NCBI GenBank assembly: GCA_002946415.1
Contig: NJPS01000013.1
Span: 62,001 to 126,000, forward strand
Source of the DNA: Rutstroemia sp. NJR-2017a BVV2
Taxonomy: Eukaryota > Ascomycota > Leotiomycetes > Helotiales > Rutstroemiaceae
Reading direction: 5' to 3'
Length of the DNA stretch: 64,000 nucleotides
A program made the position numbers and the translations under genes. This document shows, in pieces, positions 12,864-23,257 of this stretch. The notes below the pieces were generated by a model, which ran no database searches, was not told the DNA's origin, and saw nothing but the letters and a program-made list of their open reading frames with translations. Position 1 is the stretch's first letter. Each line of letters starts with the position of its first letter.

Positions 12864-14764
12864 CTAAGGCGTACTGACATAACTCCTCTGTCTCTCCAAC
12901 TCCCCATCACTTGCCTTCCCGCCCGCCATCTCCTCATCGTCATCCCCCGAATACGCAAACCGACTCCTCTTCCTAATCTGCGCGCCCCACGTCCAAAATG
13001 CAAACGGAATCGCACAGCACGCTAGCGCAATAAACGCCAATATGCTACTCGCCCACTGGTACCCACATCGCGCATACATCTGCTCCGTGAACAGCACTAC
13101 CGCCGCGCCCCAGAAAGATCGCAGGAACGTCTTGGCCGCAAGCGCGGACGCCGCTTGGTGCTGGTAGGAATCAACCAGGTAGTTATTCGCCGAGTTGTAG
13201 AGGAAGATGAATCCGAACCCGACGGGGAAGCCGCCGATGGCGGGGCCGATCCAGTGCACGTGCGGGTAGGACGTCCATGCGAAGATGAAGAGCCCGATGG
13301 GGATGAACCAGCAGGAGCACATCATGGGGATCAAGCGGACCTCGGCGGGTGGCTTGCCGTTGTATTTTGCGGAGAGGGATAGATAGTGCTTGTTGACTAG
13401 CGGGGCACACGCTGCGGAACCGAGAACGCCCAGTGCGAGCGGGATGAACATGAGCCCGGTGATGCCGGCGGAATAACCTTTGCCTTCTTGGTAGACGATG
13501 GGGAAGGCGACGAAGAACATGTAGAGCAGACCATAGAGCACGGACATGTAGACCGAGATGAGGAAGACGATGGGTTCGATGAAGAGTAGCTGGAAGGGAC
13601 GGACGAGGAAGATACGCAGACGTTCGGAGAGCGGTCGGAGATCGAGATCTTGCTCGGTGACGTGTGATTGATCGTTAGTCTCCTTGCGGATTTTCTTCGC
13701 GCGACGAGCGAGGATCGTCGGTGCGTAGGTCTCCGGGACAGTAAAGGTGATCAGCACCCAGACGATGAACGCGAGGATGATCTGGATGTAGTACAGCCAG
13801 CGCCAGCCAGCGGCGTCGGAGAGGAAACCGCCGACGAGGGGGCCGATGGCGGGGCCGATGAATGGAGCGGCGGAGAAGGCGGCCATGGGGACGCCGCGCT
13901 CTTCGGTGCGCCAGAGGTCGGCGAGGGTGCCGCCGACGAGGGTCATGGGCGCGGAGAACATGATGCCGTCGATGGCGCGGCAGACGAGGAGAGTGGTGAT
14001 GTTGTCGGCGACGGCGCAGGGGATGATGAAGATTACGGCGAGGAGGAGGGTGGTGCCGTAGATGAGGCGGCGGCCGACGATTTCGGAGAGGGGAGCGAAT
14101 ACCATGGGGCCTGGGGGGAAGGGGTGTTAGTACGAGATCAATGTGTGAGTGAAGGATGGAGATTGAGAAAAAGAAAAGAGGAGAGCTTACCAACACCAAA
14201 CCCGACCACAAACACCGTTATACTAACCAAAGCCACTTCTTCCGAAACCCCAAACTCCTTCTCCACACCAATCAGATCCGCCGTAATGACCGACGAAGCA
14301 AAAGCCACTACGAAACAGGTGACAGCCACGACCACTGTCGCATTGATTCATTAGCCCTTTCTGCACCCCACAAAATGACGCAAATCAAATCAGATCGAAT
14401 GAGAGAAGAAAAAGAACAACATACTAGTAATATACCACTTATACGCCTTGGACCAATTCTTCGGATTCTCAGCATCGTCGGGCCGGAAAGTAACAAGTTG
14501 GTAGTCTTTCTTCCCGTCTGGGGTCTTGTGTCCCCGGGCGGGGATCTCGCCAGCTGGCTTCTCGGTTACGTATTCGGCGAGATTGGCATTGGGGGAGAGG
14601 GTCCGGTAGGGGAGATTGACGTCCAGGTTGGGGTCGCGGGTTTCTTTGCGGGAGAGGTGTGTTGGGTGTGGGTGGAGGGGGTTGCTGTGGATGGGGGTTA
14701 GGGGAGGCGAGGCGCGGGATGCGGAGGGGGGGTGAGCCGTTACGATGGCTTCTTCGGCGGACAT
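12864..14764 (-). CDS. DHA1-type major facilitator superfamily transporter
   Basis: Three exons (14764-14425, 14334-14191, 14110-12864; introns 90 and 80 bp) give 576 residues. Both joins restore the family sequence: KWYIT|MVVAVTCFVVAF and VVGFGVG|PMVFAPLSE. A roughly 115-residue cytosolic N-terminus ends in the characteristic NPKNWSK before helix 1. MFS motif A reads APLSEIVGRRLIYG between helices 2 and 3, and WRWLYYIQ follows helix 6. Twelve membrane segments can be counted, with a long central loop (KKIRKETNDQ to RPLSERL) and an acidic cytosolic tail (GDDDEEMAGG). This layout matches fungal drug:H+ antiporters of the Tpo/Flu1 group in the plasma membrane, exporting polyamines, toxicants or metabolites; the substrate cannot be read from the sequence. 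No biosynthetic cluster surrounds it. Confidence 0.9.
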
Positions 14765-16332
14765 GGTGGTTGGATAGATGTGTTGCTGAAACTATGTATA
14801 CAGAGAAGACAAGATTAAATAAATTCCCCCTGAACGGAGCGCAGGTATATATGCGTGGTTTTGTAGGCAGATACGTAAGAGATCAACCAAAGTGACGTAG
14901 ACTGAAATACCCCAATGCGCACACGATTCACACCTCTTATTTGGCGGGACGACAAGTCCTTATATATATCTTCGCACTTCCAGACGCCATATCAAGAGAT
15001 TCAATCTTCCATGCCAGTGATCCTTCAATATCATCAACATCCTACTTACCCGTTCGACATCCGACCGCAGGTAGCCAATCAGAGCGCGCGCAGCGTTGGG
15101 GGTGGGGATATCTCGGGATTTTTGGGGAGAACCTGCAGCTGGACTTCATGGCTATTGGGAACTTCCGCTCAGGCGCGGGATTATGGAGTGGAAGTGGTGT
15201 CCAATGGCCAGGTTGGATGGTGTTTGTGTTCTGCTTGTTGTTGCAGATTGGGCGTCGGATGTTGTGTTATGTTACATGTAGTTTTTCCGATAGACTAGCT
15301 AGCAGGATAGGATGAGATGGTGGTAAGTAAAGGTTGAGTTGCTTGAGTTGCTTGAGTTGCTTGAGTAGATGGATAGAATAATACGAGCTCAATCCAGACT
15401 CAAAAACTCCATCCCCTCTTCCTCTTCGTTTTCGTCGAACCATCAAAAGCACCTACCATTCATTCATCCCTCCATCGCACGACATGAATCCAGCCACCGC
15501 ACAACTAAAACATCAGTCCATACAATATTTAGGACCCAAAAAATTAACTTTGATAGCTCATACAAGTAGTTTTCGCAGTGGAGTCCCACAGACAAAATTT
15601 ACGTCTTGGCAGCGTAATGTTTTGAAAAGGAGTGGTTGATGATGTGATGGTACGAGTTGAGTCTAGAAACCCGAGGTTATCGTGAAGATTGTTAGTGGGA
15701 GGCTGCCGATAGCGGGGCTTGGCGGGCGTAGGGCTTACCGAGCGAGGAGTGGGTTGGGAGGGGGAGGGAGGGCTGAGCTTAAATACGCGGGGTGGTATAG
15801 TACGGTATGTATAGTGTAGCGTTGTAAAAGGATGAGTGAGAAGAGCATTGGTTGGAAACGAAAAGTCCTAGGAGGCTGAGTGAAGGTATCGTCGTTCTTG
15901 TTTTGTTCCGTTTAGGCGCTAGAGCAATGAGGTTCTATACGGAATGTCCTTGATATCCCAAGTCGTCTAAGGATATATCAGAACTTCCATGAAGCACTGA
16001 TTATACAGTGATAAAGTCAAGATTATGATAGATACGAGCATTAACTTCGTTCACTCTCTATCATCCCTGGACAGAATTTGTAGGATCCATATATACAACG
16101 CTATATCCAACACCATATATGCCATGTATCAAGAAACTCAATGGATCGATTGAGAAGCAACACACCATCATATTCTTCCATCAACCAAGCAATTCCTAAC
16201 AATCCACAACCAATCCGTGAATTTTCCTCCTCGTCTCTCCTTATCCTGCAATGCCATGAACCATTGACTTAATTCTTTCCTTCATATGCATCGAGCCAGA
16301 GTTGCAATCAACAGCGTGAGACAGCAAACCCA
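14765..16332. other. Intergenic region upstream of the MFS gene
   Basis: About 1.6 kb between two minus-strand genes, containing the MFS promoter and the 3' region of the Zn2Cys6 gene. A small tandem repeat of TTGAGTTGC (about 3.5 copies) lies at 15334-15365. No supported gene. Confidence 0.6.
15334..15365 (+). repeat. 9-bp tandem repeat, about 3.5 copies
   Basis: The unit TTGAGTTGC is repeated head to tail in intergenic DNA. Confidence 0.85.
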
Positions 16333-18066
16333 TCAAATCGCCACCGCCGCCTCCAGCACAGGAATATCCATACTCAGAAAAGCATCCCAATCAAAATTCG
16401 AGAAATCCGTCGAGTTCAAATTCGGCAACGGCCCCGCATTCACATTCGCCACCGGTTGTTGCAGCTGTTTTCCATCCATAGCCTGCTGTTGCTGATCCAG
16501 CATATCATCATTGTGATTCCTCAACCCTTGACCCAATATATTGATCTCTTCTTGTTTTTTCTTCTGCGACAGTTCCACCAACGTGCGCGCAGTACTGAAA
16601 GCTTCCATTAGAGATCTGGTGGCAAAGGATTTCGCCACTGCTTCCAGTGTTTCCAGGGCGTCGCCAATATGCGATAGGGCTTCTTTGGTATCCATAGCGA
16701 GAAGGACACATACGAATTGGAAAGGGACGTTGGCGATATGCCACCATGGCAGACGTCGACTGACCATGTGCATAACACTGTCCAGTCCCCTGCAACCAAG
16801 TGTGATAACCTGTTTCACAGTTGTATCCGAGATACTTGTAGCTAGCAGTCGAAGACGGCGGTAAAGACCCAAACACAAATTAGTCTGCGAAAGAGTAGCT
16901 CCATAGGAGCGCGCTCGGAAATTATAAACTTGAGCTATGCCGGCCTCAAATTCGGCTGCAGAATGAGAAACATCGTGATCCAGCTGGTCGGATATCTCAA
17001 ACAGGTGGAGAAAATCTAGCGTAATATCCAGCGCGTCAATGGGTACGGGGAACGGAGGAGTGGGGATCTTAACGGTGACTTTCGAGCGCCCGTAGTCGTT
17101 GGCGATCCAGCAATTCATCACCTTGGCCATCCAGAATGATCGGTGCATGTTTAGCACTCCGCAGCCGATACCTTTACCATGGTCGTCGCTGTCGACATCG
17201 CTGTCGTCGTCCATGCCGACGCTTTCGATAATGTGCATTGTTGTGCAGCTGGCTAGCCAGGCGGCGTGGGGGTTTGCTGAACACCGCAGGTAGGTTGTCC
17301 TCAGTACCCAGGCAACCACGTGATGCCGCGAAGGATAATTCAACACGCTTGTCGTTTCCAGAGTAGATTTGGCGCATTCAACTAGCGATGCTTCCATTGG
17401 GGTTGGACTGCCGCCAGAGAAGAGAGATCCCAGTGCCGCAATGCCACAAAGAATCGGATCATGCGGATCTGATAGATTCAAGTTCTCGCCCCACCGCTCT
17501 CTAATTTTCTGCTCTAGCAATTCCCTCCTGAACATGCCAAACATTTGATGTGTCGTGTTGAAATAATGAGTAGCCAGTCGTTCCATCTCCGCCTGCGTGA
17601 TGATCCTCGTGATCGCGGGTTGAGCATAAGGCTGTTCATCTTTCAAACCCAGATTCCACGCCAGCATCGGCTTACCCAGCTTCCCCGCGTCCAATTTCAG
17701 TGCCAGCTTCGTCGCGAATGCTTTACCCCAATCGGAGTCTTTTGGTCTGGTAGGGACATTTGCGCTTTCGCTCGCGGCTCTTTCTTCGCGAGCATGTGTG
17801 TCAGGTGAGCTTTGGCCTTGCGAGGGATCGGTGTCGTGCTCTTTCAATGTAGGCCGGCGACGTTTGCGAGGACCGAGCTCATAATGACATTCGTATCCGT
17901 ATCGGATACATGTAGCGCAAGGTTCGGCGCCATCGCAGCGCTTCTTTCGCGATTTGCATGGTTGGCAGGCTCGTTTGACCCGTTGCCGGCCAGGTCGGAT
18001 ATCAGAGCGGATGTCGACTTGTTGGTCGGTTCCCTCCGCTGGTGCTGGTATGGGTATGACGTCCAT
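16333..18066 (-). CDS. Zn2Cys6 binuclear-cluster transcription factor
   Basis: A single exon of 577 codons. The zinc cluster spans Cys34, 37, 44, 50, 53 and 60 (spacing 2-6-5-2-6) inside RACQPCKSRKKRCDG, preceded and followed by basic residues (PRKRRR at about 67-72). Residues about 165-420 form a fungal-specific factor domain (MERLATHYFNTTHQMFG, then HRSFWMAKVMNCWIANDYGR). The C-terminal third has a Gln-rich patch and an acidic, aromatic end (NFDWDAFLSMDIPVLE) like an activation domain. These proteins bind CGG-type sites as nuclear regulators of metabolism or secondary pathways; the target is unknown. The start MDVIPIPAP is the first ATG of a frame that stays open. Its divergent neighbour is the GFA-domain gene 1 kb away, a possible but unproven target. 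Confidence 0.92.
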   Translation of the reverse strand: MDVIPIPAPAEGTDQQVDIRSDIRPGRQRVKRACQPCKSRKKRCDGAEPCATCIRYGYECHYELGPRKRRRPTLKEHDTDPSQGQSSPDTHAREERAASESANVPTRPKDSDWGKAFATKLALKLDAGKLGKPMLAWNLGLKDEQPYAQPAITRIITQAEMERLATHYFNTTHQMFGMFRRELLEQKIRERWGENLNLSDPHDPILCGIAALGSLFSGGSPTPMEASLVECAKSTLETTSVLNYPSRHHVVAWVLRTTYLRCSANPHAAWLASCTTMHIIESVGMDDDSDVDSDDHGKGIGCGVLNMHRSFWMAKVMNCWIANDYGRSKVTVKIPTPPFPVPIDALDITLDFLHLFEISDQLDHDVSHSAAEFEAGIAQVYNFRARSYGATLSQTNLCLGLYRRLRLLATSISDTTVKQVITLGCRGLDSVMHMVSRRLPWWHIANVPFQFVCVLLAMDTKEALSHIGDALETLEAVAKSFATRSLMEAFSTARTLVELSQKKKQEEINILGQGLRNHNDDMLDQQQQAMDGKQLQQPVANVNAGPLPNLNSTDFSNFDWDAFLSMDIPVLEAAVAI

Positions 18067-19078
18067 GACGCGGTGAAAGGATTGATGGGGCAGGACTTGG
18101 CGGAAAGATAGGAGATTTGTGTTTGATAAGATATGATCTCTGCTATTTATCTTGTTCTGTCAGCAGAATGCAGGTTTGTGTGTGGTTGGTTAATTATGTA
18201 TAAAACCCTTTTGCATTGAAAATCCCTAGCGAAGACCAGAGTTTCGGAAATAGCTCACTTAAAGGTCGGTCGATAGTGCTTCAGTACTTGTATGTGGCCT
18301 AGTCTTACCACAAAACCGTAGAACTCTGACCATCAACAATACCCTTACCACCACCCACAACACCTAATAAGGAGTCTCAGATCATGAACAGCACTATCCC
18401 CAGTCTTCGCCAGTCCTCGAAGGCTCAAACCGAGCTTCACCAGCTTGGGAATAATCAACATCCTCGGTACAACGCCAGCAACCGGCATCCAAAGCGAACA
18501 TCCCCGTTCCCGGTCTTACTCCCCTCCCATGGATTAATTGGCTACCTTTCGGTCTGTAAGCAAGAATGAGGGAGCATGCACATTGCACAGAAGAACCCAA
18601 GCCAAGAACGGAAAAGAATGGATCGGAAGAAGCGGATACATTTACCACTAAGGAGCTCCACAGCGTCCAGAATCTCGATAAGGAAAATTGGACGTCTATT
18701 CTTGCATGAAGACTCGCCGTCAGAGCTCCATCCATTGAGAATTTGAGGGATATATTGACTTCGGCAGGGTGTGAAGGTAATGAGATGTTCTGCATCGCGA
18801 ATGGGGATATTAAACTCTGCCAAAGCATTTCTGAGGCCTTTCTATCTGCTGATTTGCTGCGGGGAAGTGTTGAGTTTGGGAGGCTTCTGCTTCCCGAAAT
18901 CATCTTATGCGGGGGAGCCAATCAATGTCGGCGACAGTGAAGTGGTGGCATTAAGAAAATCCATGCATGTCATAGAGAAAATCTCTAGAAGGTAGGAAAC
19001 GAAGTTAAGAAGATCATATTTCCTCTACTCTCCTATGAATCTCGTTGTCACATTCTCATCGCTAGGCTCATCATCATC
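18067..19078. other. Divergent intergenic region with a possible decayed coding fragment
   Basis: About 1 kb between the Zn2Cys6 gene and the GFA gene. On the minus strand two overlapping frames at about 18394-18921 and 18542-18823 each read plausibly for a stretch (e.g. AEFNIPIRDAEHLITFT), as if one coding sequence were frameshifted. I cannot assign a family, so no gene is called. Confidence 0.4.
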
Positions 19079-20416
19079 ATGGAAACATCCGCTCAAACTC
19101 CAGCTCCAGCTTCGACAATCACCACAACAGCTCGCTGTTTCTGTCGCGCCTTCGACCTCCCACTCACCTTTCCAGTCTCGCACCTTCCTATCCCCGTCTA
19201 TCTCTGCCTCTGCAACTCCTGCCGCCTCGTCACCGGCTCCCTCTCCTTCTCCGATATCACCCTCTCACAACCACTCGCCAGCGCCATTGAGCCTTCAACC
19301 TACAACCTCACGTCCTACAAAACATCCTCATCAATAACCCGCTATTTCTGCTCTACATGCGGTGCGCATTGTCTATTGCACAACTCGAATAGTAATAAAT
19401 ACAGTATCGCGACGGCTTTGTTGGATCGTACAGAAGGTATTGTGGAGTGGAAGGGCACGAGACATATAGGGAGAGTTGGGAAAGCTTCTGGGTTGAGGAA
19501 TTGGTTGCGGGGAGGTGAATTTAAACATTTTGTGGATGAGGAAGGCTCCACAATTCATATGGAGAACATATCCCCGAATACCTCGAAACATACTGCAGAC
19601 CCGCCATCCGATATCCTTCCTGCCTCATGCCACTGCAAATCCGTCTCCTTCCACATAACGCGGCCCGATACCTCTTCAACCCAGCTCTCAGCGCCCTATC
19701 CCGATCTCATCCACCCCTACTATTCCACACACCCTGACATCCTCTCCAACCCTCATTCAGACACTTGGTGGCTTCGTCCTGCCCACGATCTCTCTTCCCC
19801 AACTAAATACCTCTCCGGTCTCTGCACCTGTCCCACCTGCATCCTCACCTCCGGCACCCACTTCCAACCCTGGGCCTTCATCCCTCTCTCAAACATATTC
19901 GTTCCCTGCTCTTCCTCTTCCCCTCCATCCCCCACCTCCCCTCCCATCCTCCCATCCTCCCCTCCCATCCTCCCATCCTCCCCTCCCATCCTTCCATCCT
20001 CCGAACCCGAACCAAAAAGCAAGCCCCTCCACCTCACCCCCACCAGCTACAACCTCCCCTCCCTCCGCATCTTCACCAGCACACACCCCTCCACCCACCG
20101 CGCTTTCTGCGCTCGATGCGGTGCCACCGTGTTTTGGTTTAGTAGCGGGGGACGGCGCGGTTTGGTGGATGTTAGTGTGGGGGTTCTTGGGTCCGGGGAA
20201 GATGAGGGAATGGGAGAAGGGACAGGGGCCGAAGGAGGGAGAGGAGAAAGTTTAGACAACTGGCTGGAATGGTGGACCCAGCGCATAAGTTTCAGTGAGC
20301 TGACGGAGGAAGGGCAAAAAGGGAGTGAAGTTTTAGTTCGGGCGGTAGAGGAGGGGTTAAGAGCGTGGGGGAGCGAACGAAAGAGGGGGGGTGAAGGGAA
20401 ACGGTTGGGAGAATGA
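19079..20416 (+). CDS. Tandem GFA/CENP-V-domain protein
   Basis: A single exon of 445 codons with two glutathione-dependent formaldehyde-activating-enzyme-like (GFA, Mss4-like fold) domains. Domain 1 has Cys20/22 (RCFCRAF), Cys45/48 (CNSC) and Cys91/94 (CSTCG). Domain 2 has Cys184/186 (SCHCKS), Cys251/254 (CPTC) and Cys344/347 (CARCG). Each thus keeps the three Cys pairs that bind zinc in the family. Between the Cys pairs of domain 2 lies a Pro/Ser stretch with PPILPSS repeated three times, encoded by a short DNA repeat. Fungal GFA proteins are mostly uncharacterised; some act on S-hydroxymethyl-glutathione or similar adducts, and CENP-V binds chromatin, so the reaction here is open. The C-terminal 90 residues are Gly/Glu-rich and probably disordered. 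Confidence 0.88.
   Translation: METSAQTPAPASTITTTARCFCRAFDLPLTFPVSHLPIPVYLCLCNSCRLVTGSLSFSDITLSQPLASAIEPSTYNLTSYKTSSSITRYFCSTCGAHCLLHNSNSNKYSIATALLDRTEGIVEWKGTRHIGRVGKASGLRNWLRGGEFKHFVDEEGSTIHMENISPNTSKHTADPPSDILPASCHCKSVSFHITRPDTSSTQLSAPYPDLIHPYYSTHPDILSNPHSDTWWLRPAHDLSSPTKYLSGLCTCPTCILTSGTHFQPWAFIPLSNIFVPCSSSSPPSPTSPPILPSSPPILPSSPPILPSSEPEPKSKPLHLTPTSYNLPSLRIFTSTHPSTHRAFCARCGATVFWFSSGGRRGLVDVSVGVLGSGEDEGMGEGTGAEGGRGESLDNWLEWWTQRISFSELTEEGQKGSEVLVRAVEEGLRAWGSERKRGGEGKRLGE
19930..19995 (+). repeat. In-frame minisatellite encoding repeated PPILPSS
   Basis: About three copies of a roughly 21-bp C-rich unit within the GFA gene. The unit length is a multiple of three, so copy-number change keeps the frame. 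Confidence 0.8.
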
Positions 20417-21234
20417 AAAGAACATGGAGATGAGAGAATGAGAGAATGAGAGGTAGAGGTAAGTATTTAATCGGATAATTGACGATCAACCAAGTGAAGT
20501 AAATGGTAAGAAATGACTCGACGAACAAACGAATGAATGAATTAATGAACAAGTATACATACAGAATCAAACCCGACGCAAGCCAAAGTCCCACTATCAC
20601 CAACATCGCAACTTAGAGTTATATCCCAAGCATAGAATCTGTCTACACTAAAAGCACTCTTCCTACCTCCGGAAGTATCCCTCTCAAAAAAAGTCCTAAT
20701 TCGGTACATCTTCAAATCCTACCCTATAACTTAGATCATTTGCCCACAACAAGCTACTGATGAATCCAAGTATCTATCGATCTATATATTATATCATCCA
20801 CATCTAACCTCCCTCACAAAACATAAAAACCTTCATATTTCCATTTTCCTATCAATGTTCCGGTTCATCTCCAAATTCTTCAGAGGAGAAATAACAAGCT
20901 GATTTGGGACAAGATAGTATAACTGATTACTGTTGTCAAATGAATGTCCTAAAGAATCTGAGATATTATAATGTTTTCATTGTCCAGTTGTCTTCTATTA
21001 TTCCTGCACCGAAGAGCCATGCGAAATTCCCCACTGGAATCCTGGCACTTCCACACCCCACTCACCCCGCTCCACAGATATCAAAAAAAGAAAAATTCTT
21101 CATTCTCCTCCGACCTCTCTTCCCTGGATGTTCTACCCTCCGCACCCAAAATAAATGTCGACGGTTTTCTCTGTCTCCCTTCGTAGATGATTGCTCCACT
21201 TCCTCCCCCAAAATGTAAAAAAGGCAAAAGATGA
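20417..21234. other. Intergenic region containing a degenerate dispersed-repeat copy
   Basis: About 0.8 kb downstream of the GFA gene. Positions about 20899-21010 are similar to about 48191-48330 (shared stretches include CTGAGATATT and GATTTGGGA). No supported gene. Confidence 0.5.
20899..21010. repeat. Dispersed repeat, degenerate copy 1 (partner at 48191-48330)
   Basis: Same orientation as the partner. The shared core runs from about 20935 to 20990, with many differences of the C/T and G/A kind. On the minus strand this copy reads CRNN, a gap, then LDNENIIISQ with stops nearby, while the partner reads LDNENTTISQ in a longer open frame. Confidence 0.6.
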
Positions 21235-21351
21235 TGAACAGAGGGGGATTCGAACCCCCGCGGGCTACGCCCATGAGAATACTCGCTGATTTAGAATGAC
21301 CAGCGAAGCCTTAGCTTGAGTCACACGCCATAACCACTCGGCCATCTGTCC
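21235..21351 (-). tRNA. tRNA-Leu(CAA), intron-containing
   Basis: Read on the minus strand: acceptor stem GGACAGA pairs with TCTGTTC (one G-U), discriminator A, D arm GGCCGAGTGG, anticodon loop CTCAAG, long variable arm GGGC-GTA-GCCC, and T arm GGGGG-TTCGAAT-CCCCC. The discriminator A and the type II variable arm fit leucine rather than serine. A 35-nt intron follows G37 (21314-21280) and can pair internally (CGCTG with CAGCG). The mature tRNA is 82 nt. The anticodon stem has one T-T mismatch. tRNAscan-SE would settle the exact intron ends. Confidence 0.88.
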
Positions 21352-21754
21352 AGTTATTGTTCCGATTCGTAGTGGAATCATGATTGCGTCACGGTTATCC
21401 GTCTATATAATATACGTTGTGACAGAAAGAAGTTTCTTTTTTACTTTTTGTAATGCTTTCCAGTTAGGTGAAGGGTGTTTGATTTGAGTTGGGTAAATAG
21501 AATAAATGCTAGTAAATAGCTGGCTGTACTACGGTCTCTCTCCTCCGTACTGGAAAATTCTTGAAGTTAACTAGCTTGTATAGATAAATAGATCGATGCT
21601 AAATGTGATGCAATGCAATGCCAATGCATGTAGGTCCGTCCCCCTCCATAAATATCAAAAATATACAAGAACCGACCAACCGAAACGCCAAACCGTGCCA
21701 TCCAACCAATCATCAAGTGAATATACACAAAACTTCCTTCTCTACCTATCTCCC
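21352..21754. other. Short intergenic region between tRNA-Leu and the GH76 gene
   Basis: About 0.4 kb holding the tRNA upstream sequence and the GH76 3' region. Nothing else is seen. Confidence 0.6.
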
Positions 21755-23257
21755 TCAACTTATAACCATAAAGCCCACGCCCCCAAGCACACCCGCCACC
21801 ATAACAGCGGTTAAGAATCCCGCTCCCGCTTTATCACTAGTCGTAACCGGTGTATCAACCGTCCCATCACTTGAAGTCGTAGCTGCGCTACCTCCGGCTG
21901 GATTCCCCGCACTCGTTCCACCCGTGTCATTCGTCACGAGGTTAGCCGCATTGCCAATCAACGTCGCTTGAATGACACTTAACGCGCTCATTTGCTCTCC
22001 CACGCCATACTTTCCGTCGTATGTTGCTCCTGCGGTCCAGTGCTCACCGCAAGTGTTGCCGTCAGTTCCGCCGGAACATTGGAGAGCGGCTGCTGCTGCA
22101 GATGCGTTGATGTAGGTCATGATTTGAGATTCGGTGAATGGGGCGATTTTGGTGGTACCGGCCATCCAGCGGGAGAGGTAGGCTTTGAAGGTTTGCTGGT
22201 CGGTGTCGCAGCCGGTTGTGGTGCCTTCGCAGGCTACTTCGTACATAACATTATTCTTGAAGAAAACGCTGCTTTCGTTGAGGAGACCGCCAACACGGGT
22301 TTGCCAACTGGATGATCCATTGGTCTTTCGGGATACGATGTTAGTTGGTATTCCTCGGAATTCACAAGAGCCGCATGGAAAAGTGCACTTACATAATTGT
22401 ACATCATAGCCGCCCCAAAAAGATACACTCCAGTGTTATACGTCCATTGCACATGATCGAGACTGGAACAATTATCCGTATCAGAAGTACCGTCATACAC
22501 AGCGTATGTATCACTTATCAACCCCACCGATTCCATCCAATCCCACGTTTTCTCGGCCCATTCTGCATAAGTCGCATTGCCCGTATATCTCGCCAACCTG
22601 GCCCCAAGATTGAAGAAACAACCATTGGCGATACTGTTTTTGTAAGTGTATCCGGAATTGAATGAGAAAATCTGCCATCTCAATCCACCCCCACACATCG
22701 ACGAATCCCAACGAGACGCCATATCATTGAATACTGCCTGCGCCATAGCTAGCCAACCTGGTGTACCAGAGTCCGGATTATCGAAGTTTGTCTCGGCCGC
22801 AGACATAGCTGCCATTCCCCAAAAGCCCTGATCATCGTTTCCTTCTGTTTTTGTTTGATTCGTCGGCATGAAATCATAGCTGTCGCCTGCTTGGTGCAGA
22901 AGTGCTTGCTTGGTCTCGTCGTTATATGTGGTGTCGCCTGTATAATACCAGTAATCGACCATTATACCAAACATAGCCCCAGCCTCCCACCAATAGTACG
23001 GGTCAGGCAAGTTACCGGGAACATCTCCGGTATTGTTTCCTGTGTAATATTTCATCATTCCATATGCGACGGTCGACGCTGCAGATTTGATGCTATCTAG
23101 TAGGGGTCCATCCGTTAGTTTGATCTAATGGAGGGGATAGCTCAGAGGGAAGTATACCATCTGAACTCAAGTCTAATGTGATCGCACTGACAAGAGTACT
23201 ACATGTTGAACATATAGCAGCAGTATATGCCAACGCCTTTCCGCCACTGAACCTCAT
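21755..23257 (-). CDS. GPI-anchored GH76 mannan endo-1,6-alpha-mannosidase (Dcw1/Dfg5 family)
   Basis: Three exons (23257-23158, 23096-22393, 22324-21755; introns 61 and 68 bp) give 457 residues. The joins restore [16 protein letters not shown] and [16 protein letters not shown], both family-like. Residues 1-26 are a signal peptide ([17 protein letters not shown]...). The conserved GH76 core has the catalytic Asp pair at 121-122 in [10 protein letters not shown] and WWEAGAMFG near residue 69. The C-terminus has a Ser/Thr/Gly-rich stretch and a terminal hydrophobic segment ([16 protein letters not shown]), as expected for a GPI anchor. Dcw1/Dfg5 enzymes act outside the plasma membrane, cross-linking GPI-mannoproteins to the wall glucan. 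An upstream ATG at 23332 exists, but the one at 23257 gives a cleaner signal peptide. Confidence 0.93.

Noticed and set aside
13675..14211. 178-codon minus-strand His/Arg/Pro-rich frame inside the MFS gene
   Set aside because: Another-frame shadow of the transporter exons.
13668..14354. 228-codon plus-strand frame opposite the MFS gene
   Set aside because: Very Asp/Glu/Gly-rich shadow of a GC-rich transporter exon, and it crosses that gene's introns.
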